DNA of 64,000 nt from assembly GCF_009936235.1 (NCBI RefSeq), contig NZ_AP022314.1, positions 4,216,001-4,280,000 of the forward strand. The letters run 5' to 3'. The notes below the pieces were generated by a model. It saw only the letters and a list, made by a program, of their open reading frames with translations, searched no databases and was not told the origin of the DNA. Origin of the DNA: Mycobacterium xenopi (GTDB taxonomy: Bacteria > Actinomycetota > Actinomycetes > Mycobacteriales > Mycobacteriaceae). Below, piece by piece: positions 1 to 7,818 of this stretch (position 1 is the first letter of the stretch; each line of letters begins with the position of its first letter). Made by a program: the position numbers and the translations under genes.

Positions 1-1146
1 GCTGGCCCGCGCCGACGCGAAATCGGTCACCGGTGCCTCGGCGAAAAACACCGACAGCATGTTGCCTGCCCGCTGAACCTGATGCGGCACACCGGCTTTG
101 GTCAACGCTTCGGATAGCAGCCCGGCCAGCCGGTCGGCGTTGGCGTCCAGCGCGGCGTAAACCGCGTCGTCGGCCGCGCGCAGCGTCGCTAGCCCGGCGG
201 CCGTGGCCACCGGGTTACCGGACAGCGTGCCGGCCTGATACACCGGGCCCAGCGGCGCCAACCGTCGCATCACGTCGGCGCGCCCGCCAAACGCCGCGGC
301 TGGCAGCCCGCCGCTCATCACCTTGCCGAACGTGAACAGGTCGGCGGGCACCGGATCGATTCCGTACCAACCACTTCGGCTGACCCGAAAGCCCGTCATG
401 ACCTCGTCGACGATCAGCAACGCACCGTGTTCGGCGGTAACGGCCCGGAGCATGCCGTTGAAGCCCGGCGCGGGTGGCACGACACCCATGTTGCCGGGGC
501 TGGCCTCGGTGATCACCGCGGCGATTTCGCCGCCGAACCGGGCAAAGATCTCCCGAACAGCGTCAAAGTCGTTGTAAGGCAACACGATTGTATCGGCCGC
601 GGCGGCGCCGGTGACCCCGGGCGACGACGGCAAGCCCAGGGTCGCTACTCCGGAGCCGGCATCGGCCAGCAACGCGTCGACGTGGCCGTGGTAGCAGCCG
701 GCGAACTTGACGATCTTGGCGCGGCCGGTGAAGCCGCGGGCCAGGCGGACCGCGCTCATCGTGGCCTCGGTGCCGGAGTTGACCATGCGGATCTGCTCCA
801 CCGGTGCCACCCGGCTGATGATCTCGGTGGCCAGCTCGGTTTCCGCGGGGGTCGGCGCGCCGAACGACAACCCGTCGGCGGCGGCTTTCTGCACAGCGTC
901 GACCACCGCCGGGTGGGCGTGGCCGAGGATCATCGGGCCCCAGGAGCAGACCAGGTCGACATAGCGGTTGCCGTCGGCGTCGGTGAGCCAGCAGCCGCTG
1001 GCCTGGGTGATGAATCGGGGGGTGCCGCCCACCGCGGTGAACGCCCGCACCGGGGAGTTCACTCCGCCCGGAATGACCGCGCAGGCGGCGTCGAACAGCA
1101 TCGCGGAAACCGCCGTTTCGGCGGCCACCCGGTCAGTACTCCCCAC
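1..1146 (-). CDS. hemL: Glutamate-1-semialdehyde 2,1-aminomutase, 3' end cut by window edge
   Basis: PLP-dependent enzyme that converts glutamate-1-semialdehyde to 5-aminolevulinate, the second step of C5-pathway tetrapyrrole synthesis, in the cytoplasm. The minus strand reads openly from a GTG start (MGSTDRV, close to the MGSTE start of the M. tuberculosis protein) through VIPGGVNSPV to the left edge. The PLP-binding motif FGKVMSGG is visible, with its lysine at about residue 275. The visible part is 382 codons; the family runs to about 460 residues, so roughly 80 residues are missing. hemA, hemC, hemD and hemB lie 11-17 kb away on the same strand, so the pathway is present but split between two loci, as in M. 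tuberculosis. Confidence 0.93.
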   Translation of the reverse strand, partial: MGSTDRVAAETAVSAMLFDAACAVIPGGVNSPVRAFTAVGGTPRFITQASGCWLTDADGNRYVDLVCSWGPMILGHAHPAVVDAVQKAAADGLSFGAPTPAETELATEIISRVAPVEQIRMVNSGTEATMSAVRLARGFTGRAKIVKFAGCYHGHVDALLADAGSGVATLGLPSSPGVTGAAAADTIVLPYNDFDAVREIFARFGGEIAAVITEASPGNMGVVPPAPGFNGMLRAVTAEHGALLIVDEVMTGFRVSRSGWYGIDPVPADLFTFGKVMSGGLPAAAFGGRADVMRRLAPLGPVYQAGTLSGNPVATAAGLATLRAADDAVYAALDANADRLAGLLSEALTKAGVPHQVQRAGNMLSVFFAEAPVTDFASARAS

Positions 1147-1234
1147 GACGACTAGTGTCCCAGCTGCTGCAACGTGGTCCACTACCGGGTGTAATAGTCG
1201 AGCCGGTGCCCTGCGTCGTTGCCACACTCGAGCG

Positions 1235-1897
1235 GTGATCCGGCAATCGGCGGCCGACGTCGCGGTGGCCAAGGTTGACGGCGTCCGCGACGACCCGAGC
1301 GCACGTCTGGCCCTGATGCGGACGTCGTATCGGGTGCCGTCGAGCGTGGACCGCGGCTATCTGCCCTACCGCGAGGCGCGTCCGCCTTCATGAAATGGCA
1401 GCTGCGCCGCGGACTCCTCAATCCTCCCGACGCGCCGACTCGGGGAAGCTCGTGGTGGCGTGCGATGAATGAACGGCTGCTGTATGACGGCTGCGAAGCC
1501 CACGCGCTGGCCTTCGGGAATCCTGGGTCGCCGAGTTCACCGAGCGTCGCCGCGTTGTTGCAGTTCATCCGTCGTCCCACCGCTGCGAGTTGGTACCGGG
1601 CCCACAACATGAGCCTCGTTACCGCTTACCTCCAGCACGAACATCTCGCCTCGCGAGGACCGCGTGGAACGCTTCTTCATCAATCTCGTGCTGGTCCGTG
1701 TTCTCTACACCCACGCGCTGGTTGCCGCGCCGCGACTGGCGCTCGGCTGGCTTGCCCCGGCTGGTCGGTTGCTCGGTGACCCGCGGCTGGGTATCACCGG
1801 CATCTTCCTCTCGCTCTCGCGGGTGCTGCCCGACCGCTATCCCTTGGGTGAGCACGTCACACCGTTCGTCGAGGCGGAACACGGTTTCGGGCACCTG
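1235..1897 (+). pseudogene. Conserved mycobacterial hypothetical protein, frameshifted and 3'-truncated
   Basis: A single protein-like sequence runs through three frames of the plus strand. It starts at a GTG (VIRQSAADV), passes LALMRTSYRVPSSVDRGYLPYR, changes frame at about 1,378-1,388 into FMKWQLRRGLLNPP and WYRAHNMSLVTAYL, then changes frame again at about 1,640-1,663 into RVERFFINLVLVRVLYTHAL and FLSLSRVLPDRYPLGE. The recognisable part stops at EHGFGHL, about 1,897. I take it to be a conserved mycobacterial protein of unknown function whose C-terminus would normally continue. At the break the opposite strand becomes coding-like for another gene remnant, which points to a deletion. Family membership is from memory and is not certain. 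Confidence 0.6.
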
Positions 1898-2035
1898 GCC
1901 CCTGCTGCCGCGTTTGGTGACGCTCAGGGTTTCGCTGTTGCTGATGCCGGCGGCCATCGCGACCCGGTTGAAGACCTTCACGATGAACCACGCCGGCTTG
2001 AGGTAGACGATGAGGTGAGGGTTTGATAGCCGCAT
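1895..2035 (-). pseudogene. N-terminal fragment of a Ddn-like F420-dependent nitroreductase family protein
   Basis: The minus strand from ATG 2,035 encodes MRLSNPHLIVYLKPAWF, then VKVFNRVAMAAG and ETLSVTKRGSRGQ. This is the typical N-terminus of deazaflavin (F420)-dependent nitroreductase/quinone reductase family proteins of mycobacteria. Similarity stops at about 1,895 after some 47 residues; a full protein has about 130-150. The reading then runs into the antisense of the neighbouring plus-strand pseudogene. The start codon overlaps that of the divergent intact homologue in the palindrome CATG. Confidence 0.65.
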
Positions 2036-2429
2036 GCAACTACCGCAACGACTGGCCCGGTTCAACCGGCACGTCACTAATCCTATTCAACGGCTGTGGG
2101 CCGGCTGGCTACCGCCCTTCGGGATTCTGGAGCACGTCGGACGGCGCTCGGGCAAGACCTACCGCACCCCGTTGAACGTGTTCAACGCCGAGGTGGACGG
2201 CAAGCCGGGCGTGGCTATTCTGCTCACCTACGGCCCCGACCGCGATTGGCTGAAGAATCTCAACGCGGCGGGCCGAGCACGGATCCAACGCAGCGGGAAG
2301 ACGTTCGCCGTCACCAACCCGCGAAAGGTCAGCCGGGACGAGGCAGCCAAGCACGTCATCGGTGGATGGCGACCGATTTTCGCACGACTGCCGTTCGAGG
2401 AAGCGGTGCTGCTGACCAAGGCGGCGTAG
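2034..2429 (+). CDS. Ddn-like deazaflavin (F420)-dependent nitroreductase family protein
   Basis: 131-residue protein of the split-barrel Ddn/DUF385 family, whose members use reduced F420 to reduce quinones or nitro compounds. Recognisable features are the N-terminal amphipathic stretch (RLARFNRHVTNPIQRLWAGW), then HVGRRSGKTYRTPLNV, then TYGPDRDWLKNLNAAG, which corresponds to the YG-x-x-x-W-x-x-N segment of the family. Length is close to the usual 130-150. A purine-rich GAGGTGAGG lies about 14 nt before the ATG. It sits head to head with a truncated paralogue, their ATGs overlapping in CATG. The substrate cannot be told from sequence. Confidence 0.8.
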   Translation: MQLPQRLARFNRHVTNPIQRLWAGWLPPFGILEHVGRRSGKTYRTPLNVFNAEVDGKPGVAILLTYGPDRDWLKNLNAAGRARIQRSGKTFAVTNPRKVSRDEAAKHVIGGWRPIFARLPFEEAVLLTKAA

Positions 2430-2721
2430 AACCGACCATCAGATGGCCCGCAGCAAGCACATTCAGCGTCGGGCGGCGAACTCGTCCCTACCCAACCGCT
2501 GAGTAGCAGCCAGTTCAACCGCTGGCCGAAATCGATTGCAACCGTGCGCTGTTCATACGAGACTTGGAGATGTTCGCCACCTAGTTAGCTACGCCGAGTT
2601 GTCGAAGCCCGACTCGTGCCAGCCTGAATGACGACCCATCGGGCGAGACCTCAGTGACCCGATTCAATCCGGCCGCGGCGAAACCATTGCTGGGCGCGGT
2701 CATGCAGAGGATCATCAGCTC

Positions 2722-4131
2722 ATGGCTGCAACGGATCCGACCTTTTACCGCAGCCCGGGCGCTGCCGTCGCGGCCGCGCCCGAGCGGTTAGCTTACGTCG
2801 CTGCATTCGACCCGGCGGGCAACAAGAACGACGCGATCGCGGTGGTGGACTGCGACCCCAGCTCGTCGTCCTACGGCGGCGTGGTCGGGTGGGCCGAACT
2901 CCCTTCGGCGGGCAACGAACTGCACCACTTCGGGTGGAACGCATGCTCGAGCGCGCTGTGCCACGACGGCCACGCCCGCCACCACCAACTGGAGCGACGT
3001 TATCTCGTCGTTCCGGGCATTCGCTCGTCGCACACCTTCGTGCTCGACACCAAACCCGACCCACTGCACCCGACGCTGACGCACACGATCGACGCCGATG
3101 AGCTTGCGGCCAAGGCCGGGTATTCGCGCCCGCACACGGTGCATTGCGGGCCGGGCGGCATCTTCATGTCCGCGCTCGGCGGCGCCGACGGCAACGACGG
3201 GCCGGGCGGCGTCGCGCTGATCGACCACGACACGTTCGAGGTGATCGGGCCATGGGAGGTCGACCGCGGACCGCAATTCTTCGCCTACGACGTGTGGTGG
3301 CATCTGCGCCACGACACGCTGGTGACCTCGGAGTGGGCGACGCCGTCGATGCTCGAGAACGGGCTCAACCCCGAGGATCTGCTCGGCCGCAAGTTCGGGC
3401 ATCACCTGAACTTCTGGAACATGAGCGAGCGCAAACTCATCCAGCGCATCGACCTGGGTGATCAGCATCAGATGGTGCTCGAGCTGCGCCCGGCCCACGA
3501 CCCCGCCAAGACCTGGGGTTTCGTCGGCGTGGTGATCAGCGTCGAGGACCTATCGGCCTCGGTGTGGTTGTGGCACAAGGCCGGCGACCAGTGGGCCGTC
3601 GACAAGGTCATCACGATCCCGGCCGAGCCCGCCGACCCCGACGTGCTGCCACCGGCCCTGCAGCCGTTCGGTGCGGTGCCACCGCTGGTCTCGGACATCG
3701 ATCTCTCCGTCGACGACCGGTGGCTGTACGTATCCTGTTGGGCGACAGGTGAACTCAAACAATTCGACGTCAGCGACCCATTCCATCCGAAGGAGACGGC
3801 GTCGGTTCGGCTCGGCGGGATCGTGCGGCGCCAACCGCATCCGTCGGTGCCCGACATGCCGCTGCGCGGCGGGCCGCAGATGGTGGAGATCAGCCGCGAC
3901 GGCCGGCGAGTCTACGTCACCAACTCGCTGTACGCTGCGTGGGACGAGGTGTTCTACCCCGAGGGCGTCGGCGCGTGGATGGCCAAGCTCGACGCTGACG
4001 TCTCCGCTGGCGGTTTGGTGCCCGACGCCCGCTTCTTCCCGCACGGCGAGCAGTTCCGCGGGCTGCGGGTGCACCAAACGCGGCTGCAGGGCGGTGATGC
4101 GTCCAGCGACTCCTACTGCTTCACTAGTTGA
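2722..4131 (+). CDS. Selenium-binding protein / methanethiol oxidase family
   Basis: 469-residue protein of the SBP56/SELENBP1 family, a beta-propeller whose characterised members oxidise methanethiol to formaldehyde, sulfide and hydrogen peroxide. Family hallmarks are ELHHFGWNACSSALCH near residue 70, RSSHTFVLDTK, SRPHTVHCGPGGIFMSALGG, YDVWWHLRHDTLVTSEW, GHHLNFWNMSERKL, SDIDLSVDDRWLYVSCW and GGPQMVEISRDG. The conserved histidines and cysteines expected for metal or selenium binding are present. Length matches the usual 460-475. About 290 bp without a gene precede it, so it probably has its own promoter. A methyltransferase gene follows 32 bp downstream and could be co-transcribed. Confidence 0.9.
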   Translation: MAATDPTFYRSPGAAVAAAPERLAYVAAFDPAGNKNDAIAVVDCDPSSSSYGGVVGWAELPSAGNELHHFGWNACSSALCHDGHARHHQLERRYLVVPGIRSSHTFVLDTKPDPLHPTLTHTIDADELAAKAGYSRPHTVHCGPGGIFMSALGGADGNDGPGGVALIDHDTFEVIGPWEVDRGPQFFAYDVWWHLRHDTLVTSEWATPSMLENGLNPEDLLGRKFGHHLNFWNMSERKLIQRIDLGDQHQMVLELRPAHDPAKTWGFVGVVISVEDLSASVWLWHKAGDQWAVDKVITIPAEPADPDVLPPALQPFGAVPPLVSDIDLSVDDRWLYVSCWATGELKQFDVSDPFHPKETASVRLGGIVRRQPHPSVPDMPLRGGPQMVEISRDGRRVYVTNSLYAAWDEVFYPEGVGAWMAKLDADVSAGGLVPDARFFPHGEQFRGLRVHQTRLQGGDASSDSYCFTS

Positions 4132-4163
4132 CGTCAAAAGGCGTCTGAAGCATAGGAGGCGGC

Positions 4164-4814
4164 ATGGCGGATTTGTCGCAGTTTCAACACCCACGGTTTG
4201 CCCGCATGTACGAGCGGATGAGCGCCGAATCGGAGCGCCGGGGCACTGCCACGTACCGGGACCGGATGCTGGCCGGCTTGACCGGGCGGGTGATCGAGAT
4301 CGGCGCGGGCAACGGTATGAACTTCAGCCACTACCCCGATACGGTCACCGAGGTAGTGGCGGTTGAACCGGAAAGCTACTTGCGGGGCTTGGCCGAACGA
4401 GCCGCTGCGAACGCGCCGGTGCGGGTGACTGTGGTTCCCGGTCACGCCACCGCGCTGCCGGTGGAGGACGACGCATTCGACGCTGCGGTGGCCTCGCTGG
4501 TGTTGTGTTCGATCTCCGACACCCGCGCCGCACTCAGCGAAATCCGTCGGGCGCTGAAACCGACCGGGCAGCTTCGCTTTTTCGAGCACGTCCGGTCGAG
4601 CAAGCCATGGTTTGCACTCCTGCAGGATGCGATAACACCGCTGCAATCCCGCTTGGGTGGCGGGTGTCATCCTAATCGCGACACCGCCGCGGCGATTCGC
4701 GCTGCCGGCTTCGAAATCGACGAACTCGACCGCTTTTATTATGCGCCACTGCGGTTTTACCCTCCGCACGCCCATATCATCGGCCGGGCGCGGCCTGTCC
4801 TTTTGCCGCAGTGA
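4164..4814 (+). CDS. Class I SAM-dependent methyltransferase (METTL7/UbiE-like)
   Basis: 216-residue methyltransferase. SAM motif I is VIEIGAGNGMNF near residue 42, motif II contains VVAVEPE, and the post-I region is ALPVEDDAFDAAVASLVLCS. The C-terminal HPNRDTAAAIRAAGFEI and RPVLLPQ ending resemble METTL7-like and phospholipid/quinone methyltransferases. A strong AGGAGG (4,154-4,159) lies 4 nt before the ATG, which supports the start. It lies 32 bp after the selenium-binding protein and converges on the TetR pseudogene with a 13-bp gap. The methyl acceptor is unknown; methylation of thiols is possible given METTL7 biology and the neighbouring methanethiol oxidase, but that is inference. Confidence 0.85.
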   Translation: MADLSQFQHPRFARMYERMSAESERRGTATYRDRMLAGLTGRVIEIGAGNGMNFSHYPDTVTEVVAVEPESYLRGLAERAAANAPVRVTVVPGHATALPVEDDAFDAAVASLVLCSISDTRAALSEIRRALKPTGQLRFFEHVRSSKPWFALLQDAITPLQSRLGGGCHPNRDTAAAIRAAGFEIDELDRFYYAPLRFYPPHAHIIGRARPVLLPQ

Positions 4815-4827
4815 CACCGACACGGGT

Positions 4828-5437
4828 TCAGACCGGCACGGTGCGCAAGGCCGCCGGCAGGCTGGGTAAGAAGTGCTGGATGGCGAATTCGCGGATGTCG
4901 TCGGCGGTCTCGAGGGGTTGTCGACTCGGCAGCAGTAGCACCATCGCCGCGTAACGCAGAATCGTGTCCGCGAGCTCGTCAACCGCTTCGGCGCCGATCC
5001 GCTCGGCAAACCCGTCGGGGGAAGATCACCTGCAGCGCGGCGGCCATCCGCTCTACGGCAGCGCCGTAGTGCTGGCGGGCCAACTCGAGCATCAGGCCGG
5101 GTTCGTCGGCGAGCATCCGCGTCAGCACCCGATGCTGGCGGAACCGCATGATCGACAGCGTGAACGCCTCGACATAGTAGTTCGATTGGGGCCTGCGGGT
5201 TTTCAGCTCCTCAGCAATATCCGCGAACAGCGCCGCATTCTCCCGGTCGATGACGGCGGCCACCAATTCGTCACGGTTGGCGAATCGGCGGTAGATCGTG
5301 GTCCGGCTCACCCGGGCGCGGCGTGCCACATCGTCGAGCGCGACCCGCCGCAGGCCGTGGCGCTCGAACTCGACAACAGCCGCGTCGAGGATCGCTTGGG
5401 TGGCAGGATCAGCCGCGGCTGTAGCCGGCACGGGCAA
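4828..5437 (-). pseudogene. TetR-family transcriptional regulator, frameshifted in a G/C homopolymer
   Basis: N-terminal TetR HTH domain (AILDAAVVEFERHGLRRVAL, then VSRTTIYRRFANRDELVAA) followed by a helical ligand domain. The first frame ends in RRVCRADRRRSG, but shifting by one base inside the run GGGGG at 5,017-5,021 restores a natural C-terminus: DGFAERIGAEAVDELADTI, then REFAIQHFLPSLPAALRTV and a stop at 4,828. The total length (610 nt, one base over a multiple of three) fits a single inserted base. It overlaps the 3' end of the upstream MpaB-family gene by 29 bp, so it probably belongs to that operon and would regulate it. A real slippage mutation, phase variation and a sequencing error all remain possible. 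Confidence 0.8.
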
Positions 5438-6263
5438 ACCTGTTGTAGCGCAACCGCATCGGAAGATGGTCCCACAGCCAGTTGACCGGACGCGACCGGC
5501 ACACCGCGGCGAAGCGCTGATAGCGGCGTTCCTGCCGTTCGCTCCACGGCAGGCCCAGCAACTCTCGGGCCTGGGGCGGCAGCCCGCCGGTGGTCAGGAA
5601 GGCCGCGACCGGATTGAACACGATGGCCACGATCCGCCATAGCCACGGCGGCACCGCCTTGGGGCACGGAAAGCCTTTGGTCACATACCCGACACCGTAT
5701 TTCGCGGTCGGGTGCGCGACCACCACTCGGTCGAGCATGCCGTTCCAATACCGTTCGAACTCGGCGTAGTCGACCGGCATGGGCCGCTCGCTGACACCAT
5801 AGCGGCGATACCACGTCTTGGACTCGAGGTAGATCTGCTCTTTTTCGGCCCGGGTGAGCCGCTTGACGAAGGTATCGGCGAAGTAGATCACCTGCTCGAC
5901 GAAGGTGGCATGCGCCCAGTAATAGGTCTCGGGATCCAGCGCGTGGTAGCGCTTCCCGTCAGGCATCTGGCCCTTGATCTCGTGGTGAAAGTCCCGCACC
6001 TGCCGGCCTGGGTGGTCGTCGTCGGAGCCGTATACGGTCATAAAGATCGGCGGCAGCGAGCGTTTGACGCGGGCGGCGGTGTCGGTGAAGAACACCGAGT
6101 GATCCAGCACGCCTTGCCCGAGTTCGGCGAGCATGTTCTGCAACACCGCCGGTCGCGGCCCGATCAGGAACATGCGGTTGTCACCGAAGTACCGCCACAC
6201 CAGCGACTGCGGCCCCAATGGCAAAGCGTCCAGGTCGTCGCCTAGCCGGAAAACCTCGGTCAT
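5409..6263 (-). CDS. Oxygenase MpaB family protein (DUF2236)
   Basis: 284-residue member of the MpaB/latex-clearing-protein-related DUF2236 family, heme-containing oxygenases. It shows the N-terminal SLVWRYFGDNRMFLIGPRPA, then HALDPETYYWAHATFVEQV, which carries the family HA-T-W/F motif with the conserved histidine, and the C-terminal LPWSERQERRYQRFAAVCR. The start ATG (MTEVFRLGDD) is the first in the frame. The downstream TetR gene overlaps its 3' end, which implies translational coupling. The substrate is unknown. Confidence 0.82.
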   Translation of the reverse strand: MTEVFRLGDDLDALPLGPQSLVWRYFGDNRMFLIGPRPAVLQNMLAELGQGVLDHSVFFTDTAARVKRSLPPIFMTVYGSDDDHPGRQVRDFHHEIKGQMPDGKRYHALDPETYYWAHATFVEQVIYFADTFVKRLTRAEKEQIYLESKTWYRRYGVSERPMPVDYAEFERYWNGMLDRVVVAHPTAKYGVGYVTKGFPCPKAVPPWLWRIVAIVFNPVAAFLTTGGLPPQARELLGLPWSERQERRYQRFAAVCRSRPVNWLWDHLPMRLRYNRFARAGYSRG

Positions 6264-6314
6264 TGGGACAGTGTTACATATTTTGCACTTTGTACCAACT
6301 AGCGGCGGCGTCGC

Positions 6315-6802
6315 TCAGACCAGACGAAGCTCGAAACGGAGGATCTTGAGGTGGCCGCTGCGCATTGCTGTCCGAAACAGAAGCGGGACGCGGGTGTGAC
6401 GCGTGATCTCCTCGATCGGGACCACGGCGCTGCTCTGCAATTCCCATCGGGAGAACCGGCGACGCAGATCCTGCTCCGAGATGCCGGGGAGGATGCCCGG
6501 AATCCTGGTGAAACCAGCCGTGAGCAGTAGCGCCCGGGGCTAGCCACCCGGGTGACACCTGCGGCGTAGGCGTCACGCTGGCGCTCGGCCAGTCCGTAGT
6601 AGCAGCCACTGTCGACGATCAGGCTGAAGTCGTGGCCGACGTCGAGCTCGGCGAGGTCGAGCGCTCGGCCCGGCGGGAGTGGGTGTTCTCCTTCGATGCG
6701 CTCGACCAGCCAGCTGTCGGGAACGTCGGCCGCTGACAGCGACGGATTGCAGCCGACCCGAGACAGCACCTCATACAACAGCCGCAGGACGCGAGGGGTC
6801 AT
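6315..6802 (-). pseudogene. SAM-dependent methyltransferase, internally deleted and frameshifted
   Basis: From ATG 6,802 the minus strand encodes MTPRVLRLLYEVLSR, PDSWLVERIEGEHPLPPGRA and LDL. The glycine-rich SAM motif I (LDLGCGTG in relatives) is missing, and the sequence jumps to VGHDFSLIVDSGCYYGLAE. A frame change at about 6,545 leads into ALLLTAGFTRIPGILPGISE and HLKILRFELRLV, with a stop at 6,315. Without the SAM-binding loop it cannot be functional. The pattern is one internal deletion plus at least one indel. Relatives are small mycobacterial class I methyltransferases of about 200-220 residues. Confidence 0.7.
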
Positions 6803-6943
6803 CTGCGGTCCCTTCCTCGTTGGTCGCGGCAGCGCCGATACGGCCGGGAATCCCACGACATCGAGCTGCCCGGATGTCACGGTGTCATAACCGATCCGGC
6901 GTGCCTTTGCGGGCAACGGTATTCGGCCCGGCATGATCACGCC

Positions 6944-7789
6944 ATGCCTCAGCTGACCCGCCGCGCCGCGCTGCGTTTGGGTGCTGGAACCGTGGCAGGG
7001 GTGGCGGGTGCGTGGGCGCTCAGCGCCTTGCTCGATCCAGGCGAAGGCCGCACTGCGCCCTCACCTTTCGAGCCGGTGGCGGGCACCGCGTCACCGACGC
7101 GGCTGTCGGGCTCGTTTGTGTCGGCGGCACGCGGCGGCATGACGACCAACTGGGTGATCGCGCTTCCACCCGGTCACACCGGACCGCTGCGGCCGGTGAT
7201 CGCCCTGCACGGCAAGGACGGCAATGCCAACACCGTAATTGACCTCGGCATCGAAGACGCGCTGGCCCAGCTGGTCAAATCGGGGCGGCCCGGCTTCGCC
7301 GTCGTCGGGGTCGACGGGGGCAACACCTACTGGCACCGACGTGCCTCGGGTGAGGACTCCGGAGCGATGGTGCTGGGCGAGCTGCTGCCGATGCTGGCGA
7401 GCAAAGGGTTGGACACGTCCCGGGTAGCGTTCCTCGGCTGGTCGATGGGCGGCTACGGTGCGCTGCTGCTGGGAGCACGGCTTGGCCCGGCACGCACAGC
7501 CGGGATATGCGCGGTCAGCCCGGCGTTGTGGACGTCCTACACCGCCAGCACCCCCGGGGCATTCGACAGCTACGAGGACTGGGCTCGAAACTCGGTGTGG
7601 GGCCTGCCCGCATTGGCATCGATCCCGATCCGCGTCGACTGCGGCACCAGCGACCGATTCTGCCCGGCCACTCGGCAATTCGTCGCACAGCTGCGGACAC
7701 CACCATCCGGTGGCTTCTCACCGGGCGGGCATGACGTATCGTTTTGGCGCCAGCAGCTGCCTAACGAGCTGACCTGGCTTGCGTCATAG
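6944..7789 (+). CDS. Exported esterase-D-like alpha/beta hydrolase (Tat signal)
   Basis: 281-residue serine hydrolase of the esterase D/PF00756 type. The N-terminus MPQLTRRAALRLGAGTVAGV is a twin-arginine signal with a hydrophobic core, so the protein is probably exported. The nucleophile elbow is FLGWSMGGYGALLLG (serine at about residue 168), the oxyanion region is VIALHGKDGN, and the catalytic aspartate and histidine are probably in VDCGTSDRFCPA and SPGGHDVSFWR. It resembles the Rv0519c-type proteins of M. tuberculosis, which lie in the same general chromosomal area. An acyltransferase gene follows 29 bp downstream. The substrate is unknown; a cell-envelope ester is likely. Confidence 0.85.
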   Translation: MPQLTRRAALRLGAGTVAGVAGAWALSALLDPGEGRTAPSPFEPVAGTASPTRLSGSFVSAARGGMTTNWVIALPPGHTGPLRPVIALHGKDGNANTVIDLGIEDALAQLVKSGRPGFAVVGVDGGNTYWHRRASGEDSGAMVLGELLPMLASKGLDTSRVAFLGWSMGGYGALLLGARLGPARTAGICAVSPALWTSYTASTPGAFDSYEDWARNSVWGLPALASIPIRVDCGTSDRFCPATRQFVAQLRTPPSGGFSPGGHDVSFWRQQLPNELTWLAS

Positions 7790-7818
7790 CTGAAGCCGCC
7801 GCAGGATCGCCTCCGAAG

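Noticed and set aside
2430..2721. Possible gene upstream of the selenium-binding protein
   Set aside because: No frame with conserved residues; treated as a promoter region.
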